Assembly: GCA_030446555.1 (NCBI GenBank)
Contig: JAUJNA010000004.1
Span: 97,908-144,568, forward strand
DNA: 46,661 nt
Reading direction: 5' to 3'
DNA from: Chloroflexota bacterium
Lineage (GTDB): Bacteria; Chloroflexota; Limnocylindria; Limnocylindrales; CSP1-4
Shown in pieces: positions 27,291-35,896 of the stretch. Both the position numbers and the translations under genes were made by a program. The notes beneath the pieces are model-generated. The model was not told the origin of the DNA. It searched no databases and saw only the letters and a list, made by a program, of their open reading frames with translations. How positions within the stretch are numbered: position 1 is the first letter of the stretch; each line of letters begins with the position of its first letter.

Positions 27291-28043
27291 ATGGCGGTGA
27301 ACGCTGCCCGGTCGGGCTCCTCCCTGGTCGCCGACGCGGCGGATGCCGGTGACCGAGCGGAGCAGATCAGGCTCTCGTTCGCGGACGCGTGGGGCGACAT
27401 GGGCACCGCGTGGGGCGTGCAGCCGTCGGTCGCGCGGGTCCATGGATACCTTCTCGCGCATGGAGGCGTGCTGACCGAGCGCGAGGTGCGTGAGGCGCTC
27501 GGCATGAGCCACAGGGCTGCCAGTCTGGCGCTCGCGGAGACCGAGGCATGGGGCCTCGTCGAGCGGGTGCCGCAGCTCGACCGAGCCGGGCGGCGGGGTC
27601 CGAGCCCGACCGCGTACGCGGTGGTTCGCGACCACTGGCGCTGGTTCCAACGCATCGCGGAGCAGCGCAAGCAGCGCGAGGCCGATCCGTTGCTGCCGCG
27701 ACTGGAGGCGTGCCTCGCACGTGCCGATGACGCCGCCGCGAGCGCCCCGGACGATGCCGACCTGTCGCGGTTGCGGGAGTGGCTCATCGAGCTGCTCGGC
27801 TTCGTCCGCCTCTTCGACCGCGCGCTCGGTCTGGTGGCGCGGGCGGAAACGGAAGAGATCGCCCGCGGCTTCACCGTCCTCGCCCGGCTCTCCGACGAGA
27901 GCCTGGACCGCCTGCTCAGGCTGTTCGGTTCACTGCCCGAGGAGGAGCTGGCCACGACCATCGACGCCGTCTCACGCGTCTCTCCCGGCGTGGCTCGACG
28001 GATCCTGTCCACGGCCGGGCAGCTGGCCCGGCTGGGTCGCTGA
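27291..28043 (+). CDS. GbsR/MarR-family winged-helix transcriptional regulator
   Basis: About 250 residues. The N-terminal DNA-binding part shows a GbsR-like layout: WGVQPSVARVHGYLL, LTEREVREALGMSHRAASLAL (recognition helix) and WGLVERVPQLDRAGRRGPSP (wing). A helical region of about 130 residues follows, longer than in typical GbsR proteins, ending in a segment that counts as a possible dimer or ligand domain. GbsR relatives control osmolyte and other genes; the target here is unknown. Confidence 0.8.
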   Translation: MAVNAARSGSSLVADAADAGDRAEQIRLSFADAWGDMGTAWGVQPSVARVHGYLLAHGGVLTEREVREALGMSHRAASLALAETEAWGLVERVPQLDRAGRRGPSPTAYAVVRDHWRWFQRIAEQRKQREADPLLPRLEACLARADDAAASAPDDADLSRLREWLIELLGFVRLFDRALGLVARAETEEIARGFTVLARLSDESLDRLLRLFGSLPEEELATTIDAVSRVSPGVARRILSTAGQLARLGR

Positions 28044-28226
28044 GCCGAGCGCCGACCAAGCTTCTTCACGCGGCCGCAACGCGCCCACGCCGGCACCGTG
28101 CGGCCCGGCAAGTCCCCGACCGGTACGTTCCGTGCCCATCGCACGGAGATCGCAGGCGCGCCGTGGCGTTCGTGACCGCGCGGGACGTTCGACTCCTGGC
28201 TACAGCACTCCGAAAGGCAAGGGGGG

Positions 28227-29036
28227 ATGGCTACGCACCCGCTCGCGTCTCGCCCACGGGCATCGGAAGCACCGCCCATCACCCCAGACGGTCCTCGCGG
28301 TCGTGGTGCACTCGCGGATCGGCCCGGGGCACCACCGGAAGGGTCGGGGTCGCGGCTCATCCTGCTGCTACGAGACGGGCCAGGTCACGTCGATCCGCCC
28401 GGATCGGCCGAGCGTCTCGCGGAGCGTCTCGCGGAGGCCGGGTTCGAGTCGCTGGCCCTTACGTCCTGGCCGGAAGCCGTCCAGGCACTGGAGGATCGAG
28501 CGCCGGCTCTGCTGCTGCTCGATCTGGGTGACGGCGTGTCAGCCGCCGCACCGCTTCGTCGGCTCCGCCGGCACTGGGCTCGGCCGATCATCGTCTTGTC
28601 CCCGAGCGCCGATGTGCGGCACCGCGTCGAGGCTCTGGAGGCGGGCGCGGACGATCACCTGCGGAAGCCGTTCGACGCGAACGAGCTCGCGGCACGCATC
28701 CGGGCGGTGCTCCGCCGGGGACGATCAGCGGCCCCACCCAAGAGCCTCTCGGTGGGGCCGCTGGAGATGGACCTCGAGCGACGTCTCTGCCGCGTGGAAG
28801 GGACCCTGGTGCCTCTGGCACGCTCGGAATGGCGCGTGCTTGCCTACCTCGCCCACAACGTGGGGCGTGTGGTCATCGCCACCGAGATCCTGCGCCAGTG
28901 CTGGGGACCCGGCTACGAAGACGATCTCCAGATCCTGCGCATCTGCATCTCGCGTCTGCGCCGGAAGATCGGCGGCACCGGGAGGACCGGCGTCATCCGC
29001 ACCTACCACAACGTGGGCTACGCCCTGGAGGCATGA
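28227..29036 (+). CDS. OmpR/PhoB-type response regulator, orphan
   Basis: Residues 1-40 are a Pro/Arg-rich extension. A receiver domain follows: the phosphoacceptor Asp lies in LLLLDLGDG (D99) and the conserved Lys in LRKPFD (K147). The usual Asp/Glu-Asp pair reads Arg-Asp (R49-D50), so metal binding may be weakened. The C-terminal winged helix (residues ~170-265) has SEWRVLAYLAHNVGRVV and ISRLRRKIGG, ending TYHNVGYALEA as in KdpE/PhoB proteins. No histidine kinase is adjacent. The stretch 28044-28226 has no gene; it holds a 7-bp hairpin at 28129-28147. An internal start without the extension is possible. Confidence 0.82.
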   Translation: MATHPLASRPRASEAPPITPDGPRGRGALADRPGAPPEGSGSRLILLLRDGPGHVDPPGSAERLAERLAEAGFESLALTSWPEAVQALEDRAPALLLLDLGDGVSAAAPLRRLRRHWARPIIVLSPSADVRHRVEALEAGADDHLRKPFDANELAARIRAVLRRGRSAAPPKSLSVGPLEMDLERRLCRVEGTLVPLARSEWRVLAYLAHNVGRVVIATEILRQCWGPGYEDDLQILRICISRLRRKIGGTGRTGVIRTYHNVGYALEA

Positions 29037-29072
29037 GCCACCCGGCGCCTCGCCACGGTCCGGGGGCGACCG

Positions 29073-29357
29073 TCAGGAGCTTCCCAGTCGCTCCCGTAGC
29101 TGCTGGATCAGGCGCTCAGCGTGGCGACGATCGTCCGACGCCAGTTCCTGGAAGATGCCGCTGTCGTCGTCGCGCGAGTACTTCTCCATGACCTCCAGCG
29201 CCTCCAGCTTGGACGCCAGCGCGGAGATCAGGTTGTAGGTCGCGTTGTCCACCGGCGAGCCGACGCTGGCACCCGAGCCGGCCCCGCCCGCGTTCGATGA
29301 GCTCTCGCCAGCACCCCCGCCGCCCTGCATCGAGTAGCTCTCCCCGGATCGTTCCAT
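29073..29357 (-). CDS. small hypothetical protein coupled to an F420-type oxidoreductase
   Basis: Ninety-four residues: a Gly/Ser-rich flexible start of about 35 residues and then an amphipathic, charged helical part (ALASKLEALEVMEKYSRDDD and ELASDDRRHAERLIQQLRER). GGAGGT stands 7 bases before the ATG, and the upstream gene's TAA falls inside this ribosome site, so the two are one operon. I do not recognise the family. The helical half resembles small helical-bundle proteins, possibly ferritin-like, but without clear metal ligands. Confidence 0.65.
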   Translation of the reverse strand: MERSGESYSMQGGGGAGESSSNAGGAGSGASVGSPVDNATYNLISALASKLEALEVMEKYSRDDDSGIFQELASDDRRHAERLIQQLRERLGSS

Positions 29358-29360
29358 CCC

Positions 29361-30329
29361 TTACCTCCCCGTCGCGGAAGCGAAGGCGGGCAGGATCTCC
29401 CGCTTCGCGAAATCGATGAAGCCTTCCTGATCGGGCCCCACCTGATGGATGTAAACGTGATCGTAACCCGCATCCACGTACTCCTGGAGGGCCTCCAGGT
29501 GGCGCTTCGGGTCGGGCCCGCACACCATGGCCTCGCCGATCTGTTCCTCCGTGACCATCTGTGCCGCCTGCTGGAAGTGCGCCGGGGTGGGTAGCTCCTG
29601 GGCGAGCTCGCCCTTGACGCCGGCCGTGGGCCAGATCTCGAACGCGGTGCGTCGCGCGGCCGCCTCGTCGGGACCCCAGCAGACCGTCAGCTGCCCGTAC
29701 CGCGGACCCGTGCCGCCTGCCTCGCGATACGCGTCGATGAGCTCTCGCTGCGCCGACGTGCCGACGAACCCATCACCCAGGCGACCGGCCATCTCGGCCG
29801 ACTTGGGGCCGCCGGCCGCGATGACGATGGGCGGCGCCTCATCGGGAAGGGTGTAGAGGCGAGCGTTCTCGACGATGTAGTACTCCCCGTAGTGGCTCTG
29901 CTCTCCGCCCTTCCAGAGCAGCCGGATGACCTCGATGGCCTCCTCGAGCATCTCGGAGCGGAGATCGTAGGGCGGCCACTTTTCACCCAGGATGTGCTCG
30001 TTGAGGTTCTCGCCCGTGCCCACCCCGAAGAAGAACCGGCCAGGCATCATCGCGGCCGACGTCGCCGCGGCCTGGGCCAGGATGGCGGGATGGATGCGCA
30101 TGGTGGGGCACGTGACCCCCGTGCCCAATCGGATCCGCTCCGTCCGCTCGGCGATGCCGCCGATGACACTCCAGACGAAGGGACTGTGCCCCTGGCGGTC
30201 GATCCAGGGATGGAAGTGGTCGGAGATGAGGGCGAACTCGAAGCCGGCGGCCTCGGCCAGCACGGCGTTCCGGACCAGGTCGCTGGGCGTGTGTTCCTCG
30301 CTGGAGATGGCGTAACCGATCGCTGTCAT
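29361..30329 (-). CDS. F420-dependent LLM-class oxidoreductase (TIGR03557-like)
   Basis: Luciferase-like (beta/alpha)8 flavin/F420 enzyme of 322 residues. Signature stretches are FALISDHFHPWIDRQGHSPF, RIRLGTGVTCPTMRIHPAI and GRFFFGVGTGENLNEHILGE, typical of the F420 glucose-6-phosphate dehydrogenase-like group. It uses coenzyme F420 by family knowledge; the substrate is unknown. It heads a two-gene unit with the 94-residue protein. The ATG is preceded by GAGAGGT at a rather long spacing. Confidence 0.85.
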   Translation of the reverse strand: MTAIGYAISSEEHTPSDLVRNAVLAEAAGFEFALISDHFHPWIDRQGHSPFVWSVIGGIAERTERIRLGTGVTCPTMRIHPAILAQAAATSAAMMPGRFFFGVGTGENLNEHILGEKWPPYDLRSEMLEEAIEVIRLLWKGGEQSHYGEYYIVENARLYTLPDEAPPIVIAAGGPKSAEMAGRLGDGFVGTSAQRELIDAYREAGGTGPRYGQLTVCWGPDEAAARRTAFEIWPTAGVKGELAQELPTPAHFQQAAQMVTEEQIGEAMVCGPDPKRHLEALQEYVDAGYDHVYIHQVGPDQEGFIDFAKREILPAFASATGR

Positions 30330-30428
30330 GGGTGGTCAGGACCTCTCTACCGGGTCGGGGCGCGCAGGACGCCGACCGCGTGGGGCTGGCGGCACTGGGC
30401 GGCTCGATGTGGATGGGCGTCCGCGGTG

Positions 30429-30516
30429 TGGCGGAGAGGGTGAGATCTGAACTCACGAGCTCTTGCGAGCCTGCGGTTTTCAAGACCGCCGCCTTCAACC
30501 ACTCGGCCACCTCTCC
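30429..30516 (-). tRNA. tRNA-Ser (anticodon TGA) with atypical T-loop, CCA encoded
   Basis: GGAGAGG pairs with CCTCTCC. The loop CTTGAAA gives anticodon TGA; a long variable arm is present and CCA is encoded. The T-loop reads TTCAGAT where the other three Ser tRNAs here have TTCGAAT, so the nearly invariant A58 is G. The T stem (GTGAG/CTCAC) is intact. Confidence 0.9.
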
Positions 30517-30567
30517 GCGACCCCTATGCTCGCACGAACCAGCGCATGGACGACCGCCGAGCGGCCG

Positions 30568-31194
30568 TCAACGGAACGAGACGCGCCAGCCGCCGTAGTA
30601 GGTCCGCAGGATCCGCTTGCCGTGCCAGCCGAGCTCGCCGCAGTGGTCGGCCGAGACCTCGTAGAGCTTCCAGCCCGTGGCGTCGCGACCACAGGTGTCG
30701 GAGCCGCCGTCGTAGCGATAGCCGGTCAGGATGAACCGCTTGTTGCCGTCGGCGCCCTCGCGGCGCAGGCTGAGTCCCCACAGCCGGTCGCGCGCCCGGC
30801 GCTGCTTGTCGGTCGGGTCACCGAAGTGCGCGTACAGCTGGTCGGCGGTGCTGTCCTTGACGTCGTAGCACTTGCCGTCCTTGCGGTACCCGTCGCGATG
30901 GTGTCCCTCGAGGGCGTAGTACCAGCCGTACTGCTTCACGGCGAAGGCGCCCGCGACGAGCGTCCCGAAGGGCAGGTATGACGGCCACTCGCCCGAGACC
31001 ATGACGCGGGCGACGTAGCGGCGGAACGGCACCTCGACGACCTGTCCGGTCCGGCGGAGGACGCGGATGGTCTCGGGTGGTTCGGTCCGGCTGCTCCAGC
31101 CGGTGCAGCTCCCACCGGCCACGGCGGTCGAGGGCGGAGAGCCAAGCAGCAGGATGCTCACGGCGAACACTGCTGCGACAAGGCGGACGAGCAC
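30568..31194 (-). CDS. secreted SpoIID/LytB-domain protein
   Basis: The 208-residue protein starts with a signal peptide (LVAAVFAVSILLLGSPPSTAVAG). The rest follows SpoIID: VPFRRYVARVMVSGEWPSYL (with the catalytic-type Glu), TLVAGAFAVKQYGWYYAL, and CYDVKDSTADQLY. SpoIID cleaves glycan strands of peptidoglycan lacking stem peptides; homologues occur in non-sporulating Chloroflexota and Cyanobacteria. It probably acts outside the membrane on the wall. AAGGAGG precedes the GTG at 7-8 bases. It stands alone. Confidence 0.83.
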   Translation of the reverse strand: MLVRLVAAVFAVSILLLGSPPSTAVAGGSCTGWSSRTEPPETIRVLRRTGQVVEVPFRRYVARVMVSGEWPSYLPFGTLVAGAFAVKQYGWYYALEGHHRDGYRKDGKCYDVKDSTADQLYAHFGDPTDKQRRARDRLWGLSLRREGADGNKRFILTGYRYDGGSDTCGRDATGWKLYEVSADHCGELGWHGKRILRTYYGGWRVSFR

Positions 31195-31372
31195 GGTCGC
31201 GCCTCCTTCGCATATGGGCGTCGCACGGCGCGACGCATGCCTGAGCCACTGGGGCGGCTCGACCCGGCGTGTCGGCGGGGAGCGGTAAGTGTGACAGGGG
31301 TTCCCTTGGACTCAACGGGTCGGCCGGGGAGCCACCTGTCTCCGAAGCATTACAAAGGCATGACGCCGCCGC

Positions 31373-31945
31373 TCAGCGGTCGTCCGCGCTGGGGTCCACG
31401 TCGGCACGTCCCTCCGCTGGCTCCGCCCCCGCGAGCTGGTCGCCCGTGGGCGACCCGGTGACCGCCACCGAATCGTTCTCAGCTTCACCGCTGGTCCCGT
31501 CCGTGACGCCGATGCGGTGGCGGTACGAGAGCTCGCCGCCCAGCCAGCCGGTCACCGCCAGCAGTCCGGCGCCCAGAGCGCTCATCCCGAGGCCCGCGGC
31601 ACTGACGCGCCCGTCCGAGCCGCGCCGGAGCGCCAGGTTGGTGACCGTCAGGGCGAGGACTCCGGTGTTACCGCCGGCATGGAGCCAAGCCTCAGGCAGC
31701 TGCCGGGCGCGCGGGATGGTCGCCAGGTCGATGGCGCCGAACGGCGCGGCCATCGCCGATCCGGCCGCGCCGACACCCAGCAACCAGCGGGAGGCACGGC
31801 CCCAGAAGCGGTCACCCGTCCGCCACGAGAGCACGTCCGTTGCGGCCGCCAGGACCAGCGCCCCGATGGGCAGCGGCACGAGCATCGGATGGATGGGGTG
31901 ACCGCCGATGGCCGCCGTGCTGGGATACGCTCGCTGGCTGTGCAT
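31373..31945 (-). CDS. DUF2231 integral membrane protein
   Basis: About 190 residues. The family start GGHPIHPMLVPLPIGALVLA is clear. Four hydrophobic helices follow up to about residue 135 (VLSW... LLGVGAAGSAMAAPFGAIDL, NTGVLALTVTNLAL, LGAGLLAVTGWLGGEL), and then an acidic Gly/Asp/Ala-rich tail. GGAGGT lies 5-6 bases before the ATG. Function unknown; members often accompany haem or redox proteins, but none is adjacent here. Confidence 0.8.
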   Translation of the reverse strand: MHSQRAYPSTAAIGGHPIHPMLVPLPIGALVLAAATDVLSWRTGDRFWGRASRWLLGVGAAGSAMAAPFGAIDLATIPRARQLPEAWLHAGGNTGVLALTVTNLALRRGSDGRVSAAGLGMSALGAGLLAVTGWLGGELSYRHRIGVTDGTSGEAENDSVAVTGSPTGDQLAGAEPAEGRADVDPSADDR

Positions 31946-32063
31946 CGCTGACCTCCGGATCGCTCAGGGTCCACCACGGTACGCTTCGCGGGGCACCGGA
32001 CGACAGGTCGCCCCCGTCGCCCTTCCTATTGCCAGGCTTGCAAACGTCACGAAGGAGACACTC

Positions 32064-32321
32064 ATGGATCAGTGGACCGATCGCTCCTCGGACGAGGACA
32101 CCGGTGCCGGCTCATCCCAAGACGCCCCGCTGCCGGAGGAGTCGGGCAGCGCCCCCACGGCCGGCACGGACGAGGCCACGTCCACGGGTCCGAACGAGTC
32201 GACCTCGGACAGCCCCGCATTCGAGCCGCCGGCCAGCGGTGACGACAACATCCGTGAGGGCCGCGTGGGTGGCGTGATGGGCGGCCCGAACCAGCAGCAG
32301 GGTCAGGGCCAGGGCGGCTGA
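32064..32321 (+). CDS. small acidic low-complexity hypothetical protein
   Basis: Eighty-five residues rich in Asp, Ser, Glu, Gly and Pro, ending in a Gln/Gly run (NQQQGQGQGG), without hydrophobic segments. It is supported by AAGGAG 7 bases before the ATG and by a stop just before serS ends. I recognise no domain; it is probably disordered. Confidence 0.55.
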   Translation: MDQWTDRSSDEDTGAGSSQDAPLPEESGSAPTAGTDEATSTGPNESTSDSPAFEPPASGDDNIREGRVGGVMGGPNQQQGQGQGG

Positions 32322-32339
32322 TCCGCCACCGCGGCCGGG

Positions 32340-33644
32340 CTACCCCGTGAGCGCGGTGAGCCGGGCACCCAGCCGCGGACGCAGGACCTCGGGGACGTCG
32401 AGCGAGCCGTCCTCGAGCTGATAGACCTCCAGGATGGCCGCCACCGTGCGCGCCAGGGCCAGACCCGAGCCATTGAGCGTGTGGAGGTGCTCTGCCCGGG
32501 CGCCCGCCTCGGGTCGCCAGCGGATGTCCATCCGGCGCGCCTGGTAGTCCCGGAAGTTCGAGACCGAGCTGACCTCGAGCCAGTCCTCGACGCCGGGCGC
32601 CCAGACCTCCAGGTCGTAGGTCTTCGCCTGCACGAAGCCCATGTCCCCGGTCGCCAGCAGCTTGACCCGGTATGGCAGGCCCAGGAGTTGGAGGCATCGC
32701 TCCGCCCGCGCCGTGAGCCACTCGAGGGTCTCTCCCGAGTCGGCCGGCCGCTCGAAGCAGACCATCTCGACCTTGTCGAACTGGTGGACGCGCAGGATCC
32801 CCCGCGTCCTGGCGCCCGCGGCGCCGGCCTCGCGGCGGAAGCAGGGCGAATAGGCGACGTAGCGGATGGGCAGCCTTGCTGCTTCGATGATCTCGTCGCG
32901 ATGGAGGTTGGTGACCGGGACCTCGGCCGTGGGGACCAGGTAGAGGCCATCCCGGCCCACCGCGTACATCTGGTCTTCCTTGTCGGGGATCTGCCCCGTG
33001 CCACGGGCCGACGCCTCGTTGACCACGGCCGGCGGCCAGATCTCGACCATCGCGTGTTCCCGGGTGTGGAGATCGAGGAACAGGTCGATGAGCGCCCGCT
33101 GGAGGGCTGCGCCGGCGCCCCGGTAGACGGGGAACCCCGATCCGGCCACCTTGGCACCGCCGGCCAGGTCGAAGAGCCCGAGGCGGTCCGCCACCTCCCA
33201 GTGTGGTCGCCGCTGCCAGCCCTCCGCCGCCCTCGGTGCCGGATCGCCCCAGGTGCGCAGGATGGCGCTGGCCTCCACGCCGCCCACCGGGACGTCGGGG
33301 TCGGCAGGGTTCGGGATGCGCAGAAGCAGCTCCTCCAGCTCGGCCTCCATCCCTGCCAGCTCGCCGTCCAGGACGTCGATGCGACGCCCGATCTCGGTCG
33401 AGGCGGCGCGGATCTCCGCCACCTCCGGCCCACGCGGGTCGCCACCATCACGGATCGCCAGCTCGATGCGTCTGCTGGCCCCCTTGCGCTCGCCCTTCAG
33501 GCGGTCGCTCTCCCCGCGGCTGGTGCGGACCCGCTCATCGAGCGCGAGCGCCCGGTCCACGACCGAAGGATCCTCGCCCTTGTCGCTGGCTCCCTGGCGG
33601 ATCCGTTCTCGGTCCTCGCGCAGCCGCTGAAGCCCGACGCTCAC
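32340..33644 (-). CDS. serS: seryl-tRNA synthetase
   Basis: Class II synthetase charging tRNA-Ser (and tRNA-Sec where present). The N-terminal coiled coil that reads the long variable arm spans about residues 1-110. Motif 2 is YVAYSPCFRREAG with GILRVHQFDKVEM, and motif 3 is LNGSGLALARTVAAILE. Length 434 is typical. The GTG start overlaps the lysS stop (GTGA), making it the last gene of greA-lysS-serS. All four Ser tRNA types it must charge lie 2-13 kb away. Confidence 0.95.
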   Translation of the reverse strand: MSVGLQRLREDRERIRQGASDKGEDPSVVDRALALDERVRTSRGESDRLKGERKGASRRIELAIRDGGDPRGPEVAEIRAASTEIGRRIDVLDGELAGMEAELEELLLRIPNPADPDVPVGGVEASAILRTWGDPAPRAAEGWQRRPHWEVADRLGLFDLAGGAKVAGSGFPVYRGAGAALQRALIDLFLDLHTREHAMVEIWPPAVVNEASARGTGQIPDKEDQMYAVGRDGLYLVPTAEVPVTNLHRDEIIEAARLPIRYVAYSPCFRREAGAAGARTRGILRVHQFDKVEMVCFERPADSGETLEWLTARAERCLQLLGLPYRVKLLATGDMGFVQAKTYDLEVWAPGVEDWLEVSSVSNFRDYQARRMDIRWRPEAGARAEHLHTLNGSGLALARTVAAILEVYQLEDGSLDVPEVLRPRLGARLTALTG

Positions 33645-35257
33645 GCCGCCGGACCCTGTGGTAGGGCGACCGCCGCGCCACTGCCGGCCTCACGGAGCCG
33701 ACCGAGGACGAAGCCCCGATCCAGGCTGGCCAGCAACCACCCCGCCCGGGGCCCGTTGGGTCGTCCCAGGAAAGCCCGGTAGAGCGCCTCGAACGCCCAG
33801 CCAGATGCGACGTCGGTCTGTTCCGCCGTCCGGAAGATGAGATCCTGCCACGCGTCCCCCGCCACCGGCGTCTCGGCCTCGGCAGCGTCGGCGAGCGCGG
33901 CCAGGTACGCCCGCTGCGGCGGCTCGAGCGAGGCGACGTCAGCGGGCACGGCCTCGCTGCGGACGTCCACGCGGTAGCGGTCGGGCGCGAAGCTCGCCAG
34001 CCAGACGCGCGCGACGGCGGTGCGCTGTTCCAGGATCGAGTGCTCGACTTCGTCGAGAGGCGCGCCCTTCTCGGCTGCCATGCGTGCGGGCAGGTCCACC
34101 CCCGGGACCTGGACGAGCAGCGCCAGGTGACGGAACGGCGGCCGGAAGCGGGCTCCCTCCACCGGTGGGTCGGCCGAGGCATCGACGAGGCTGGCGCGGA
34201 AGATGCGCTCGGGATCGGGCGGCAGCTCTCCGCGCACGGGCCGCCCCGCGGCGGCAGCGGCGATCCGGTCGAACTCATCGAACAACCCGGGCACCGTGTC
34301 GCCTTCCGGATCGAACTCCAGGGCCCGGCGCGGCTTGTGCCGCAGGAAGAGGAAGCGGAGGAGCTCCGAGGGGAGCAACTCCGCCATCTCGTGCGCCGCC
34401 GCCCCCCGGCCCTTGCTGGTGGCCATCTTCTTGCCGCCGATGTTGAGGAACTCATAGGGCACGTTGAGCGGCGGCTCGCGCTGGAACACCTCGCGGCTGA
34501 TGGCATCGGCGCGGTCGCGGGAGCCGCCGGCCGTGGCGAGGTCCTTGCCGCAGCCTTCGATGGTCACCCCCATCAAGCCCCAGCGGGCCGCCCATTCCAC
34601 GTTCCAGACCAGCTTGGCGCGGCCACCGAACGGCGACACGCGGCCGCGGTTGCCGCAGCCGGCAGCCCAGGTCACGAGGTCGGGCCGGCACTCGTAGCCG
34701 ACCTCGCGCCCGTCCCAGCCGGTGGCCAGCGTGGTGCCGCTGCGGCCACACGCCTCACAGATGACGCTGACCGGCAGCCAGTCCGGCGGGTGTTCCACCG
34801 TGCTGACGGTGGCGTAGATGCGGAGGATCGTGGCGGCCCCATCCAGCGCGCGTTCGATGTAGGGGTCCATGGCACCCACGGCGTACTGCTCGCTCCACCA
34901 GTAGAGCTGTGGACGGATGCCGAGCCCAGCGAAGGTGTCGAGGAAGAGGTTCGCGAAATGACGCGCGTAGTTCGGCGCGCTGCTTCCTGCCGGCGGGGGG
35001 ACGCTGCACAGCGGCATGCCCATCGATCGATCGACGGCATCCCCGGTCAGGAACGCCTGCGTATCCATGGGGTCGAGATCCTCGACCCCGTAGCGGAACT
35101 CGACCGGGACGTCGCGCTCGCGCAGCGCTCGCACGATGGCGTCATGGAGGACGACGCCACGCAGGCTGCCCACATGGACGGTGCCCGACGGGGTCTTGGA
35201 ATCGTTGACGACCTGCGGCCCTTCCACCGAGGCCGCGATCTCGTCGGCCCAGTACAT
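33641..35257 (-). CDS. lysS: class I lysyl-tRNA synthetase
   Basis: Charges tRNA-Lys; this is the class I (archaeal-type) enzyme, unrelated to the class II LysRS of most bacteria. HIGH-like motif PSGTVHVGSLRG lies at residues 23-34, Cys pairs CEAC and C-x9-C at 167-201 may bind zinc, and the KMSKS equivalent KKMATSKG spans 276-283. The helical anticodon-binding half follows; 538 residues. GGAAGG stands 6 bases before the ATG. It lies between greA and serS. Confidence 0.94.
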   Translation of the reverse strand: MYWADEIAASVEGPQVVNDSKTPSGTVHVGSLRGVVLHDAIVRALRERDVPVEFRYGVEDLDPMDTQAFLTGDAVDRSMGMPLCSVPPPAGSSAPNYARHFANLFLDTFAGLGIRPQLYWWSEQYAVGAMDPYIERALDGAATILRIYATVSTVEHPPDWLPVSVICEACGRSGTTLATGWDGREVGYECRPDLVTWAAGCGNRGRVSPFGGRAKLVWNVEWAARWGLMGVTIEGCGKDLATAGGSRDRADAISREVFQREPPLNVPYEFLNIGGKKMATSKGRGAAAHEMAELLPSELLRFLFLRHKPRRALEFDPEGDTVPGLFDEFDRIAAAAAGRPVRGELPPDPERIFRASLVDASADPPVEGARFRPPFRHLALLVQVPGVDLPARMAAEKGAPLDEVEHSILEQRTAVARVWLASFAPDRYRVDVRSEAVPADVASLEPPQRAYLAALADAAEAETPVAGDAWQDLIFRTAEQTDVASGWAFEALYRAFLGRPNGPRAGWLLASLDRGFVLGRLREAGSGAAVALPQGPAA

Positions 35258-35291
35258 CGCGTCCTTCCGTCGACCGGTCGGGCCGGCCGCG

Positions 35292-35756
35292 TCAGCTGAT
35301 GCCGACGATCCTGTAGATGGAATCCCCGGCCGGCACCGAGACGGTCACCTTCTCGCCCTTCTTGTGGCCCAGCAGTGCCCGCCCCACGGGCGACTCGTTG
35401 GAGATCTTCCCCTGGCCGGGAGCCGTCTCCGCGGAGCCCACGATGGTGTACTTCTCGCGCTTCCCGTCCGACTCCACCTCCACCGTGGAGCCGATCTGGA
35501 CGTGGGTCGTGGAGTGGTTCTCGTCGATGAGGACCGCATTCTTGATGAGCGCCGAGAGGGTCTGGATGCGGCCCTCCACGAACGCCTGCTCGTTCTTGGC
35601 GTCCTCGTACTCGGCGTTCTCCGTGACGTCGCCGTGCTCCTTCGCATCGTGGATCCGGTTCGCCACCTCCGCCCGGCGGACGTTGACCAGCTCGTCCAGC
35701 TCCGCGCGGAGATTCTTGAGTCCCTCGCGGGAGAGGTACGCGGGCTTGTTGTTCAC
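35292..35756 (-). CDS. greA: transcription elongation factor GreA
   Basis: Rescues backtracked RNA polymerase by stimulating RNA cleavage. The N-terminal coiled coil carries the acidic tip (DAKEHGDVTENAEYEDAK) and the C-terminal FKBP-like domain has SPVGRALLGHKKGE. The GTG at 35756 gives 154 residues, the family length, with GGGAG 7 bases upstream. Upstream frame extension lacks family sequence. It is the first gene of greA-lysS-serS. Confidence 0.94.
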   Translation of the reverse strand: MNNKPAYLSREGLKNLRAELDELVNVRRAEVANRIHDAKEHGDVTENAEYEDAKNEQAFVEGRIQTLSALIKNAVLIDENHSTTHVQIGSTVEVESDGKREKYTIVGSAETAPGQGKISNESPVGRALLGHKKGEKVTVSVPAGDSIYRIVGIS

Positions 35757-35828
35757 GGGGTCTCCCTCATCGTGGGGACGGCGGTCGTGGGCACCGGGCG
35801 GACCGTCAGGTGGCTGAGAAGCAAAGGA

Positions 35829-35885
35829 CCCCCGCGCGCTCTGCACGCGGCGGGGGGCCGACCGGGACGGGATTCTAGGTCGGCC
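35829..35885 (-). terminator. two hairpins between the alcohol dehydrogenase and greA
   Basis: First arms 35856-35863/35878-35885 (ggccgacc/ggtcggcc, 8 bp), with TAGAAT in the loop on the minus strand. Then a GC-rich hairpin at 35829-35857 is followed by TCCTTTGCTTCT. Position and T-rich tail fit a terminator for the dehydrogenase. If TAGAAT is a -10 box, the second hairpin would instead lie in the greA leader. Confidence 0.6.
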
Positions 35886-35896
35886 GCGGGGGGCCG

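Noticed and set aside
28129-28147. 7-bp hairpin after the GbsR-like gene as its terminator
   Set aside because: No T-run follows and it lies about 85 bases after the stop, so support is too weak to list as a terminator.
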